Source: Theropithecus gelada
Lineage: Eukaryota > Chordata > Mammalia > Primates > Cercopithecidae
Length of the DNA: 64,000 bases
Direction: 5' to 3'
Assembly: GCF_003255815.1 (NCBI RefSeq)
Contig: NC_037683.1
Span: 77,063,440 to 77,127,439 of the forward strand
Shown: one piece after another, positions 20,830 to 31,578 of the stretch
How the letters are laid out: each line of letters begins with the position of its first letter
How positions within the stretch are numbered: the stretch's first letter is position 1
Program-made: the position numbers and the translations under genes
The notes under the pieces: generated by a model
Told to the model about the DNA's origin: nothing
The model's input: only the letters and a program-made list of their open reading frames with translations
Databases searched by the model: none

Positions 20830-21288
20830 TTGCCAATTAATGCTTGTGTCGACCTGAAAGGAAGAAGCTGAGGCAAAATTATTATAGCGAGTTTATTGGG
20901 GTCAAGGTTGAGAACTGCAGCCTGGGACACACTTTCAAGTTGCCTTGGGGAGTGCACCCAAGAAAAAAAAAGAGAGCCTCAAATTTTTAAAGAATATAAG
21001 ACGAATCAGGAGAGGGGGCGCTTACAAAGTTGATCATTAGTAATTCTCATTGGTTTACAGAAATAACAGTGGTTTGTGATTGGCTAGACTTTGTTGAACT
21101 GTAGGGTGTATGGCATTTTATGGCTAATTGGCATCAGTTAGTTTAGAGTCTGCATAGCAAGAGACTTCAAGAGATCATTATTTAGCTCGAGAAGGAGTGA
21201 GATGCGACTACAGTTACATCCCAATGCCTCTCTGGGCCTGATAATGTAAAGGGGTTCAGATTTCTCTGATAAAAAATGTATCTTTTTT
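20830..21288 (-). mobile_element. Old interspersed repeat, possibly antisense LTR, not named
   Basis: gaggcaaaattattatagcgagtttattgg and ttgagaactgcagcctgggacaca resemble a repeat read antisense through an AATAAA signal. Family not established. Confidence 0.35.
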
Positions 21289-21570
21289 CAGTGGCTCTCG
21301 CCTGTAATCCCAATGCTTTGGGAGCCCAAGGCAGGCAGACTGTTTGAACTCAGGAGTTCGAGACCAGCCTGGGCAACACGTCAAGACCCCACTGCTACAA
21401 AATTAGAAATTAACTGGGTGTGGCATCATGCACCTGTGGTCCCAGGTACTGGAGAGACTGAGGTGAGACAATCAATCACTTGAGCCCAGGGGGTTGAGGC
21501 TGCAGTGAGCCGTGTTTGCACTGACGTGGGTGACAGAGCAAGACTGTCTCAAAACAAACAAACAAACAAA
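21289..21570 (+). mobile_element. Alu, 5' truncated
   Basis: Starts at cagtggctctcgcctgtaatc and ends in a (CAAA)n tail. Confidence 0.9.
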
Positions 21571-22040
21571 ACCTTTTCTTTTCCCTCCACACTTGATAAG
21601 AGTGGTTTTTCACCTGCTTATCCACAGATTCCGTGACATTCTCAGGAAAAGTGAATTACAAGCCCGAAGCAAAACTGCAGAGAGGGCAGGGTTTGTCTGG
21701 AGGCTCCTTCCCCCATTTTCTATACAGGAGTTTTCTTTGAGAGCATCATGAGCCGAGAGCCAAAGTATTCCGGATTCCTTTACAATCCCATCCAAATCCC
21801 AACCTCCCTGTGCCCAAAGCATAGTGACTCTGCTGTCTGCTATGACTAATTTGATTAATTAACTTTTAAAAAGTTATTGCTAGGTGATAATATCTTAATG
21901 TGCTAACGTATTTGTCTTTTAATAGCAGTCTTTAAAACCTGGAGCCGAAGATGGGGGAGAGAGGTAAAGAGAAGGATAACTTCAATGTCAAATTACGCAA
22001 TTTGCCTGAAGAGATTATTTGTAGACAGGCCCTCTACTTA
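21571..22040. other. Intergenic sequence without clear features
   Basis: No repeat or gene recognised. Confidence 0.45.
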
Positions 22041-22044
22041 CATA

Positions 22045-22205
22045 ATGATAGGGCATGCCAGCAACAGGAACCTCACTGCCCCTCTGCGACAGGCATGATC
22101 TTCATTGTGCTGTTGAGAAAAGCGTGGATCAGAAAGGTCAAGTGCTTGCCTAGGTCCGTAGAGCTAATTAGTGATGAAACCAGGATGAGGACTCAGCTAC
22201 CTTAG
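22045..22205 (+). mobile_element. MIR
   Basis: gttgagaaaagcgtggatcagaaaggtcaagtgcttgcctaggtccgtagagct and aaccaggatgagg follow the sense MIR core. Confidence 0.7.
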
Positions 22206-22975
22206 GCTAATTTGCACTTCATTTCTTTGCCACCTTATTCTGCTGTGAGAGAATATTTAATGAGGTGGAAGTTGCAAATATTGACTGAAAAGAGATACTC
22301 ATATTTTTAAAAATTGTCTGCAGATTTACATTATCCTTTGCTTTTTTTTTTTAATAACACTTGTTACTAGATTGAAAAGAAGGTGGGAAGAAAGGAGAGA
22401 AGACAAGATAAGCAGAGCAAAAAAAAGAGAGGGAGCAACCAATATGTACCTAGCATTTTACACATGCTAAATAAAAAACATAAGAGGTCATTGTTTTAGA
22501 CTGTTTCTGCACTAGGCCCCAGCAGACCAGATTAAAAACCAAATGCTGAAGTTCCACATCCATGTCACCAAACCCAAACTAAGTTGTTATCTGACTTTCC
22601 TAGAAATCCGAAGAGATAACAGCTGATTTTCCAAATAGGCCAGTCTTCAATTGGCAGGATAATGAAGTGCCTTCTGCTTTAATTCCTACCTAAAAGAAGT
22701 AGCCTGCAGTAACCTGATGTTAACTAATCAGTTCTTTTTCTATTGTTCTATCTCCACCCCACAGCAAAGCAGCTTTGCAATGCCTGGTACACACCATTCT
22801 TTGCCTCTGCTTTCTTCACCTTACCCTGTCTGTAAGCCAGCCCCTTCTCAGCTCCTGGGAACACTTATTCTATTTGATAGAAAGAAGTGTTGTCCAACTC
22901 TAGAATCACAAATAAAACCAGCTGCGATCTTTAAATTTGCTGTAATTTTGTCCTTTGACACGTATATAATCTTAC
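22206..22975. other. Intergenic sequence without clear features
   Basis: Purine-rich tract at 22375-22432; otherwise unremarkable. Confidence 0.45.
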
Positions 22976-23135
22976 TTAAATCTTGCAACAACCCCATAGA
23001 GTAGGTATTATCATTCCCCTGTTTCATAAAGATAGGCTGGTGAAGTTAAAATAGGTTAATTATTTTGCTCAAGGTCACTCAGCCTGTGAAAGCCAAACTC
23101 AGCTGTGTGTAACTGCAGATCCTGTGATCCAGGAA
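22976..23135 (+). mobile_element. MIR
   Basis: caacaaccccatagagtaggtattatcattcccctgtttcataa and gctcaaggtcactcagcctgtgaa are diagnostic sense MIR pieces. Confidence 0.8.
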
Positions 23136-23156
23136 ATCCTTGAATTTCAAGGAGGA

Positions 23157-24166
23157 TGATTACCCTCATGGGAGTAAATGATTACCTTTGTAAACTAAAA
23201 ATAAAATCCTAAGCTCCTCAACTGATGGATTGGACCCTTTCTTGGCCAAGAGAAATCTGAAAAACTGAGTCCCTGGCCATGACAGGATGGGAGGTCAGGC
23301 ATGCCTCATTATACTCCCTTGCTTTTGCAGTTTAGACAAAACAAATGCTCAGCATTTGTGTTAAAATAGAGATCATGAGACTTAACAAGAGGGACTCTGT
23401 GAGAATAAGATACCAAATTATAAACAAGACCTGAGGCTATGCCCGACGTTAAGTCACAAACCCCTGCAGGTCACTCTGACCTAGACTTTCTTATCTTGAC
23501 TTAAATGTTCCTTTCTGTGGACTTCAAATTTTTAGACAAACCTTTACTCCTTCAACCAATTCCGATTTTTCTTTTTCTTTTTCTTTCTTTTTTCTTTTTT
23601 TTGAGACAGGGGTCATTTCATTACCTAGACTAGAGTGCAGTGGTGTGATCACTGCAGCCTTGACCTCCTAGGCTCAAGTGATCCTCCCATTTCAGCCTCC
23701 CGAGTAGCTGGGACTACAGGCACATGTCACCACACTAATCTAATTTTTTAATTTTTTGTAGAGATGGAGTCTCACTAGATTGCCCAGGCTGGTCTTGAAC
23801 TCCTGGGCTCAAGCCATCCTCCTGCTTTGGCCTCCCAAAGTGCTGGGATTATAGGCATGAGCCACTGTGCCCAGCCCAATTGCAAATTAAAGAATATCTG
23901 AGTCCGCCTATGACCTGTAAGCTCCTGCTTCGAGATATCTCACCTTTTCCGGCCAAACCAATATGTCTCTTCCATGTATTGGTTTGTCTTTGCCTGTAAC
24001 CCCTGTCTCCTTGAAATGTCTAAAACCAAACTATAACTGACTACCTTGGGCTCACTTCCTCAGGACTGCTTTGAGACTGTATTTCTAGGGGCCATGGTCA
24101 CACATATTGGCTCAGATTAAACCTCTTTAAAATCTTTTACCGCTTGTTTTTTTCTGTTAACACATT
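23157..24166 (+). mobile_element. Probable ERV1-type solo LTR, split by an Alu
   Basis: Left part includes aactaaaaataaaatcctaagctcctcaactg and ggccaagagaaatctg; right part includes gcctgtaacccctgtctccttg, gggctcacttcctcaggactgc, and an attaaacc polyadenylation-like signal before ctgttaaca. This is the architecture of a MER4-like LTR; subfamily not fixed. Confidence 0.5.
23568..23876 (-). mobile_element. Alu inserted in the LTR
   Basis: From a (TTTTTC)n-like T-rich end and gagacaggggtcatttc to ccactgtgcccagcc. Confidence 0.93.
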
Positions 24167-24169
24167 ATA

Positions 24170-24600
24170 CCTGGGATCTGGGATAGAAATGCCCTGGATG
24201 GACCACAGCCTCGGAATTAAAGGGATGTTATTAGGATAAAGTGATGTCTCATTTCTGGAGGGAAGTCAGTGCTACGGTGGGGGATGTTTTATATCAGAGG
24301 ACAAGCAATGCCTCAGGCTAAGAGAAACTAACCAAGGAAGTATGCTGTATGGCCAATGTTACGGTATTTGACATGTCAGGAATGCCAAAAATAGATATGT
24401 GAGATTTGTAGAAAATTCCAAGAGAAAAAACTTCAGAACATGAGTTACCTCCATTCCAAAGGAAGCCACTACCTGTACTTAGATTTCTATGAGCTAATCA
24501 GAGAGCAGTCACAATTTATAAAAATAGAACCAGTCATTACACAACCAGGTTCATTTGTTTTATTTTGTCTTTGACTTTCAGGAGTTGCTTTTTAAAATGT
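24170..24600. other. Intergenic sequence without clear features
   Basis: Mixed-composition sequence; no recognised gene or repeat. Confidence 0.4.
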
Positions 24601-24610
24601 TTTAGAAAAT

Positions 24611-24893
24611 GGGCCGGAAGAGGTGGCTCATACCTGTAATCCCAGCACTTTGGGAAGCCAAAGGGGGTGGATTGCTTGACCTCAGGAGTTTGGGACTAGC
24701 CTGGGCAACATAGTGAGACTCCTTCTCTACAAAATATACAAAAATTAGCCAGGCATGGTGGTGCGTGCCTATAATCCCAGCTACTCAGGAGGCTGAGGTG
24801 GGAGGATCACTTGAGCCCAGGAAGTGGAGGCTGTAGTGAGCCAGGATTGCACTACTGTACTCCAGCCTGGGTGACAGAATGAGACCCTTTCTC
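24611..24893 (+). mobile_element. Alu, full length
   Basis: From gggccggaagaggtggctca to gacagaatgagaccctttctc; its tail has grown into the purine microsatellite that follows. Confidence 0.93.
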
Positions 24894-25088
24894 AAAAAAA
24901 AAAAAAAAGAAAAAAGAAAAAAAAAAAGAAAGAAAAAGAAAGGAATGGAGGGAGGGAGGAAGGGAAAGAAAGAGAAAGAGAAAAAGAAAAAGAGAAAGAG
25001 ATGAAAGCAGGCAAGGAAGAGAGAGAGAGGAAGGAAGGAAGGAAGGAAGGAAGGAAGGGAGGGAGGGAGGGAAGGGAAGGAGGGAGGA
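24894..25088. repeat. Polypurine microsatellite with a (GGAA)n block
   Basis: About 195 bp of almost pure A/G, containing (AAAG/AAAAAG)n, then ggaaggaaggaaggaagg (25031-25058) and gggagggaggga blocks. Confidence 0.95.
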
Positions 25089-25193
25089 AACCTTGTTGCG
25101 CAATTAACAAAGTGAAATCTTCAGAGACACATGGCCTCCATCCCTGTGCCTCAGCTCTATTCCCTTCTCCTCCTAGAGGTAATCAGGGTTTTT

Positions 25194-25502
25194 GTTTGTT
25201 TGTTTGTTTTTGGTTTTTTGAGATGGAGTTTTGCTCTTGTTGCCCAGGTTGGAATGCAATGGTGCGATCTCAGTTCACTGCTACCTCTACTTCCTGGGTT
25301 CAGGCGATTCTCCTGCCTTAGCCTCCTGAGTAGCTGGGATTACAGGCATGCACCACCATGCCTGGCTACTTTTGTATTTTTAGTAGAGATGGGGTTTCTC
25401 CATGTTGGTCAAGCTGGTCTCAAACTCTCAATCTCAGGTGATCCGCCTGCCTCAGCCTCCCAAAGTGCTGGGATTACAGGCGTGAGCCACTGTGCCCGGC
25501 CT
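25194..25502 (-). mobile_element. Alu, full length
   Basis: (TTTG)n end and gagatggagttttgctcttg to ctgtgcccggcc. A 16-bp duplication, ggtaatcagggttttt, at 25178-25193 and 25503-25518 flanks it. Confidence 0.95.
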
Positions 25503-25549
25503 GGTAATCAGGGTTTTTTGCTGTTCATTTTCATTTTATTTTTCTATTT

Positions 25550-25766
25550 CTCTGCCTCCTGGGCTCAAACCATCCTCCCACTTCGCCCTCCTGAGTAGCT
25601 GGGACTACAGATGAACACCATCATGCCCGGCTAATTTTTGTATTTTTGGTAGAGACGGGATTTCACCATGCTGCCCAGGCTGGTCTCCAACTCGTGAGCT
25701 CAGGTGATCCACCCACCTCAGCCTCCCAGAATGCTGGAATTATAGGTATGAGCCACGTTGCCTAGC
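25550..25766 (-). mobile_element. Alu lacking its T-rich end and first monomer start
   Basis: Starts at ctctgcctcctgggctcaa and ends gagccacgttgcctagc. Confidence 0.85.
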
Positions 25767-25779
25767 TTGTTCTTCTGTT

Positions 25780-26170
25780 TTAAAAAATGTGAATATAAGG
25801 ATATATTCATATCCTCTTCTCTCTTTAGTTAAATGGTAGGATATTACCTTCATTTTTTGCCACCCTACTTTTTTCAGTGGCTATCATGCCACAGAGATAC
25901 TTCTTATGGGTTCTACAAATGCATAATATTTTACTATGTTAGTAAATCTTAGTTTATTCAATCATTCTGTGCTGAATGAACTTTGGGGATGTTTCTGGTC
26001 TTACTATTAAAAGTAGTGCTTACTGAATAACTTTCTGTATATGTCTTTTTGTATTTTTGAGATAGATGGATCAATTGACAAATGGTATATAAAATTTTGC
26101 TAGATATTGCCAAATTTCCCTTGAGAAAGAAAAGTAGCTCAGAGCAGTCTGAAGAATGTGAGGTATGCAA
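25780..26170 (-). mobile_element. Probable old L1 fragment (antisense)
   Basis: gccaccctacttttttcag, gggttctacaaatgcataatattttac and gatggatcaattgacaaatgg resemble antisense L1M; continues after Alus at 27425. Confidence 0.45.
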
Positions 26171-26180
26171 AATTTATTAG

Positions 26181-26226
26181 GCCAGGAGGCGGAGGTTGCA
26201 GTGAGCCGAGATCGCGCCATTGCACC
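26181..26226 (+). mobile_element. Alu right-monomer fragment, 46 bp
   Basis: ggccaggaggcggaggttgcagtgag to gccattgcacca, abruptly fused to the next Alu. Confidence 0.8.
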
Positions 26227-26531
26227 AGGCTGGGCATGGTGGCTCATGCCTGTAATCTCAGCACTTTGGGAGGCCAAGGCACGTGGATCACCTGAGGTCA
26301 GGAGTTCAAGACTAGCCTGGCCAACATGGTGAAACCTCTGTCTTCACTAAAAATACAAAAATTAGCCGGGTGTGGTGGCAGGTGCCTGTATCCCAGCTAC
26401 TCTGGAGGCTGAGGTAGGAGAATCACTTGAACCCGGGCGGCGGAGGTTACAGTGAGCCAAGATCGCACCTGTGCACTCCAGCCTGGGTGACACAGTGAGA
26501 CTCTGTCTTGAAAAGAAAAAAAAAAAAAAAG
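26227..26531 (+). mobile_element. Alu, full length
   Basis: From ggctgggcatggtggctca to gtcttgaaaag and poly-A. Confidence 0.94.
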
Positions 26532-26607
26532 AATGAGTCTTCAATCACAGGCCTGCCCCCTTCCCAGGTGTCATCCTCTCCCTCACCAGGGCAGCTGCTT
26601 AAAGGCA

Positions 26608-26690
26608 ATTTCTTTTTCTCTTTCTTTCTTTCTCTCTTTCTTTTCTTTCTCTTTCTCTCTCTTTTCTTTTCTTTTCTTTTCTTTTCTTTT

Positions 26691-26741
<51 letters not shown>

Positions 26742-26777
26742 CTTTCTCTCTCTTTCTTTTTTTCTCTTTCTTTTTTT
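26608..26777. repeat. (CTTT)n microsatellite
   Basis: Long C/T-only stretch with perfect (TTTC) blocks at 26690-26740 and (TTTTC) blocks at 26660-26690. The reading frames of L/S/F and K/R/E residues across it are artefacts. Confidence 0.95.
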
Positions 26778-27063
26778 TTTAGATACGGAGTCTTGCTCTG
26801 TCACCCAGACTGGAGTGCAGTGACACTATCTCAGCTCACTGTAACCTTTGCCTTCTGGGTTTAAGCAATTCTTGTGCCTCAGACTCTCAAGTAGCTGGAA
26901 TTACAGGTGCACACCACCACACCTGGTTAATTTTTGTATTTTTTAGTAGAGATGGGGTTTCACCTTGTTGGCCGGGCTAGTCTCAAACTCCTGCCTTCAA
27001 GTGATCCATCTGCCTCAGCCTCCCCAAGTACTGGGATTACAGGCACGAGCCACTGCACCCGGC
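26608..27063 (-). mobile_element. Alu whose A-tail has become a 165-bp (CTTT)n microsatellite
   Basis: Pyrimidine microsatellite at 26608-26777 runs into agatacggagtcttgctctg and ends gcacccggcc. The 13-bp duplication ctgcttaaaggca at 26595-26607 and 27064-27076 includes the microsatellite within the insertion. Confidence 0.95.
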
Positions 27064-27094
27064 CTGCTTAAAGGCATTTAGTTTTTTCTTTTCT

Positions 27095-27420
27095 TCCTTG
27101 TAGTTTCCAGACTAGCTGATAAATTACCTAAAATTCTATCATAAATTGCACTATGTGACCCTCACCCATTATATTCATGTTCTTGGCATTAGTGATATAA
27201 AAAACAATGTATAGCCAACCAATAGTTCATGTTCAATTTAGGAACCACCCCGTTTTTGCCTTTGGAAACCCACTTGTAACTTCTGCTAATTGGAGCATAT
27301 ATTTCAGGGCAACTTGAACATGTATTTCCCAGATTAAAGTACTCGAATTTGGCCCAAATAAACTTTTGATTTATACTAATTTTACCTCAGTTTCATTCTT
27401 AAGGCTGACACCCTCCTTAT
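27095..27420 (+). mobile_element. Possible LTR 3' segment
   Basis: gtatagccaaccaatagttcatg, ctgctaattggagcatatatttcagggc and cccaaataaac look like the 3' half of an ERV LTR. Not firmly identified. Confidence 0.3.
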
Positions 27421-27424
27421 AGAT

Positions 27425-27660
27425 GGTACCATTTTTTGCATTCCCACCAGCAAAATATGAGTGCCTCCTTCCTCACCGCCTTATAAACACATTATATTGT
27501 CGACCTTTGAGATTTTTCCCAATCTGATACTTGAAAAATGGTATCTCATTTTAGTTTTAATTTGCATTTATTTTACGGGTAGTAAGATTTGACATCTTTT
27601 CATATATTTAAAGGTCCTTTATTTTCATTTTGTGTGTATGTGTGTGAACTGCGAAGTGTT
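27425..27660 (-). mobile_element. Old L1 fragment (antisense)
   Basis: tttgcattcccaccagcaaaatatgag, ggtatctcattttagttttaatttgcat and tttgacatcttttcatat match antisense L1M. Confidence 0.6.
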
Positions 27661-28108
27661 TGGATCTCTTGTCTATCTTCCATAGGATGGGTTTCCTTCC
27701 CTTCTCCATCTTTAGAAGCCCATCATATATTAGGAATATTTGCAGCAGTGTGCTGAAGCTGGCTAGTGCCAGCTTGCAAGTGCTGACTGTTAAATTTTTA
27801 GGAATTTTGCAGTCCCGCTGATGTAGCATTAGTGCAGCTGATGTTACATTGGCAAGTTATCATTGGCTATGGTGGGAGTATTTACTCCATGGAAATTGGC
27901 AAATGCGATAACACCCTCCTGACCCCCACCCCTGGGAAGAACACATCACTGGACGTTCACCCATTGCCTATGACATACATTGGAAATCATATCCCGGTTT
28001 GTCATTTATCTTTTCATTTTGCTTATGATGTCTTTTGCTATGTGAAAATGTTGTTTTGTATACTTCAAATTTTGGTCTTTTCCTTTATTGCATCTGGATA
28101 TTGAATTC
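27661..28108. other. Intergenic, possibly further old L1
   Basis: No gene. The end (catctggatattgaattcag) may be antisense L1. Confidence 0.35.
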
Positions 28109-28123
28109 AGAGTTAGAAAAGTT

Positions 28124-28386
28124 GGCCGGGCGCGGTGGCTCAAGCCTGTAATCCCAGCACTTTGGGAGGCCGAGACGGGTGGATCACGAAGTCAGGAGAT
28201 CGAGACCATCCTGGCTAACCAGGTGAAACCCCGTCTCTACTAAAAAATACAAAAAAACTAGCCGGGCGAGGTGGCGGGCGCGTGTAGTCCCAGCTACTCA
28301 GGAGGCTGAGGCAGGAGAATGGCGTAAACCCGGGAGGCGGAGCTTGCAGTGAGCTGAGATCCGGCCACTGCACTCCAGCCTGGGGA
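28124..28386 (+). mobile_element. AluY, Old World monkey type, without poly-A tail
   Basis: Near-consensus from ggccgggcgcggtggctcaag to ctccagcctggg, then it stops. A perfect 15-bp duplication, agagttagaaaagtt, at 28109-28123 and 28430-28444 brackets it plus 43 bp of non-Alu filler. Confidence 0.95.
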
Positions 28387-28429
28387 ACATTTTGGAAACC
28401 CCTCACTAATTCCAATGGATCAAATATCT
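28387..28429. repeat. Filler between a tail-less Alu and its target-site duplication
   Basis: The last 22 bp (28408-28429) are the exact reverse complement of 28524-28545 downstream. See findings. Confidence 0.9.
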
Positions 28430-28573
28430 AGAGTTAGAAAAGTTTTCCCAATTTCTTGATTATAGAAAAATTTCATCATATTTTCTTCTAGCATTTATAT
28501 AGCTTTACTTCTTTCAAAAAATTAGATATTTGATCCATTGGAATTTATCTTACAGTGGAAAAACAGATATGGT

Positions 28574-28947
28574 GGTGCTCCGGTTTGAACATGCCCTTCT
28601 AATTTCATGTGTTGGAAATGTAACTCCCAAATTTATAGATTGGTGGCATTTGCATGTGGGGCTTTTGGGAGGTAATTAGGATTAGATAAAGTAATCAGGG
28701 TAGGGCCTCCATAATGGGACTGGTGGCTTTATAAGAAGAAGAGAGACCTGAGAGGTTGACATGCTCTTCCTCTCTTGCCATGTGATGCCCTCTGTCATAT
28801 TATGATGTAGTAGGAAGGCCCTTACCAGATGCTGGCACCCTGCTCTTAGACTTCCCAGCCCCCAGAATCATGAGCTAAATAAACTTATTTTCTTTATAAA
28901 TTACCCAGTCTGAGGTATTCTGTTATAGCAACAGAAAACAGACTAAG
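28574..28947 (+). mobile_element. ERVL-MaLR LTR (MLT1-type), first of two
   Basis: gctccggtttgaacatgccc, cttttgggaggtaattaggat, ctaaataaacttattttctttataaattacccagtctg and aacagactaaga are the standard sense MLT1 landmarks. Confidence 0.85.
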
Positions 28948-29121
28948 ATTGTATCTTCTTCCACTGGCTACCCATTTATCTAGGACTATTTATTAAGAAG
29001 GTCTTTCTCTCTGTTGATTTGAGATGGCATCTTTACCACTTATTAGACTTCCAGATGCCATTAAGTTTATTTTTCGGTTTTCTTATTTTTAAAAAATTTT
29101 TGGCTTTTCTATTCTGTTTTA

Positions 29122-29432
29122 TTCATGTGCTGCCATGGGTTTGAACATTTATCCCCATCAAAATTTATGTTGAAATTTATGCCATTGAGACAGTGTTGGG
29201 AGGTGGGATCTTTGGGAAGTATTTGGGCCATGGGGCTCCACCCTCCTGAGTGGGTTTAGTGCCTTAATGAAGGGGCTTTCGGGCATGGTCTCTTTCTCTC
29301 TCGCTCCCACCAGATGCTAGCACTTGGATCTTGGACTTCTCGGCCTCCAGAACTGTGAGCCAATATGTTTCTTTTTCATTATAAAGTATCCAGTCTCAAT
29401 ATTTTGTTATAGCAGCACAGAATAGACTAAGA
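29122..29432 (+). mobile_element. ERVL-MaLR LTR (MLT1-type), second of two
   Basis: atttatgccattgagacagtgttgggaggtggg, ggcctccagaactgtgagcc and ttttgttatagcagcacagaatagactaaga identify it. It has the same orientation as the first and is separated by about 170 bp. Confidence 0.87.
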
Positions 29433-29870
29433 TATGTGTCAATATTATCTTCTTATTGTACAGGCTTCCTCATTGTCCGTCTTTCTTAGGGCTTTCTCAG
29501 ATATTCTTATTTATCCTTCCAAGTGAACGTCCTAATACAATTGTCTTAGTTCTAAGGCTCCCTCTTCTGTTTCTTTTACAAAGTGTTAACAGATATGACA
29601 TTGTAGTATCTGAGTTCGACCTTCTCTGTTCTGTTCCTTGACTTTTGTCTAGACCTTATCTTTTTTCTCTAACACCCTTGTCTGGATAATTTGAATTCTA
29701 CTCCCAGAAGTTTCTCCTCAGAGAAACCATTTCCTGTATGCATCCAGTACATTTTGAAATCACTAATTTAGCTGCTGAATAGTTATGGAATTTGCGGCAA
29801 AATTATCCTCATTTTTTAAATCTATAAATTGTAAGTGAAATGTAATTTATTTCATAAGGGGTTTTTTGAC
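29433..29870. other. Intergenic sequence without clear features
   Basis: AT-rich; no gene or named repeat recognised. Confidence 0.4.
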
Positions 29871-29887
29871 AACTAGAAGTAATTTTC

Positions 29888-30180
29888 TTTTTTTTTTTTT
29901 GAGGTGGAGTCTCGTTCTGTCACCCAGGTTGGAGTACAGTGGCACGATCTCGGCTCACTGCAACCTCCGTCTGCTGGGTTCAAGTGATTCTCCTGCCTCA
30001 GCCTCCCAAGTAGCTGGGACTACAGGCAGGCGCCACCATGCCTGGCTAATTTTTTGTATTTTTAGTGGAGACGGAGTTTCACCATACTGGCCAGGCTGGT
30101 CTCAAACTCCTGACCTCGTGATCTGCCCGCCTCGGCCTCCCAAAGTACTGGGGTTACAGGCATGAGCCACTGTGCCCAGC
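29888..30180 (-). mobile_element. Alu, full length
   Basis: Poly-T and gaggtggagtctcgttctg to ccactgtgcccag. The 15-bp duplication ctagaagtaattttc at 29873-29887 and 30181-30195 flanks it. Confidence 0.95.
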
Positions 30181-30195
30181 CTAGAAGTAATTTTC

Positions 30196-30770
30196 AATCA
30201 GTTCTTAGTCCTACCTATCAGCAGAATTTGACTCCTTTAATCATATTCTTCTTGAAACACTTTCTTCAATTGACTTCCATGACATCATACTCACCCAATT
30301 TTCTTCTTAATTGGCCTCTCCCTCTCTTTCAAGCTTTTTCAATGTTTCTTCCATATCTTCCAACCTCAAAATGTTGGAGAACCTCAGAACTCAGATTTCA
30401 GACTTCTCCTCTCTATCTAAAGTTGCTCCCTAGTGAGCTTGTACCATCTCATAAATTTAAACATATTGACAACTCTCAAATTTATATCTCCAGCCTGGAC
30501 CTCTACCCTGTGATCAAAATTTATACATCTGCCTGCTTCCTTATTTTCTCTGCCTGGATGTCCAGCAGGCATCTTGAAGTTGACTTATTCCAAAACAACT
30601 CTAATATTTTCACCCAAACCTGTCTTTCTTACAGTCTTCCCAATCTCAGCTAATGACAGTTCTATTCTCCCAGTAGCTCAGGATAAATCTCTTTTTTTCC
30701 TTCACTTTAATCCATCGAATCCACCAGGGACTCCTGTATGGTCTACATTTAAAATATATGCAAGAAGAGG
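30196..30770 (+). mobile_element. L2 (sense), left part
   Basis: ttgacttccatgacatcatactc, atatctccagcctggacctctaccctg, cttacagtcttcccaatctcagc and ctacatttaaaatatatgcaag follow the sense L2 order. It resumes at 33250 after a large insertion. Confidence 0.75.
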
Positions 30771-31239
30771 GCATCTGCAGAGGAGAGCTGCCCGGCACAA
30801 GTACCAGAGTCTGACTGGAGTGAGGAAGATGTCTCCACATAGAGGACACTACAGTGTGGCTCAGGGTTTTGGAGTCTGCACAGGGTGAGTAGAATGCTCA
30901 TAGCGATGAGCAGCCTGGTCTGTGATCAGAGCCCAGAAGGGGTGAGAAGGATGTCTGTGGAGGGGGTGGTCTGGTCCAGCAGAGTGTCAGAGCCCCAGCC
31001 AGATAAGAGTGTCCACATATCGGGCTGATGAGTGGTCGGCAGGGAATTCTGTAACCCAAGTAGGGTGAGGAGGACATCTGCATGGAGAAAGGGTAGGCTG
31101 TGGTGATGGAAGGTTGGGTATACACAGGGTGATTGATCATAAATATGGATACATGAAGGACATGAGAGTCTGTTAGAGACACTAACTCAAAATCCAGAAG
31201 CAATGTGTGACTGTGTGTTAGGTAGATAAGAATAAAAGA

Positions 31240-31578
31240 AGACTGAATGTAGCGGTTCACACCTGTAATCCCAATATTTGAGAAGCTGAGGTGGGAGGAT
31301 CCCTCGAGCCCAGGTATTTGAGACCAACTCGGGCAACACAGCAAGACCCTGTCTCTACTAAAAATAATAAATAAATAAATAAATAAACAAACAAACAAAT
31401 ATTATTTGGGAGTGATGTCATGTGCCTGTAGTTCCAGCTACTTGGGAGGCTGAAGCAGGAGGATCACGTGAGCCCAGGAGGTAGAGGCTGCAGTGAGGTA
31501 CGCTCACGCCACTGCTCTCCAGCCTGGGTGACAGAGTAAGACTCTGTCTCTAAAAAAAAAAAATAAAATAAAATAAAA
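31240..31578 (+). mobile_element. Alu (older)
   Basis: gcggttcacacctgtaatccc with a middle (AAAT)n(AAAC)n tract and a tail of (AAAAT)n. Confidence 0.88.
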
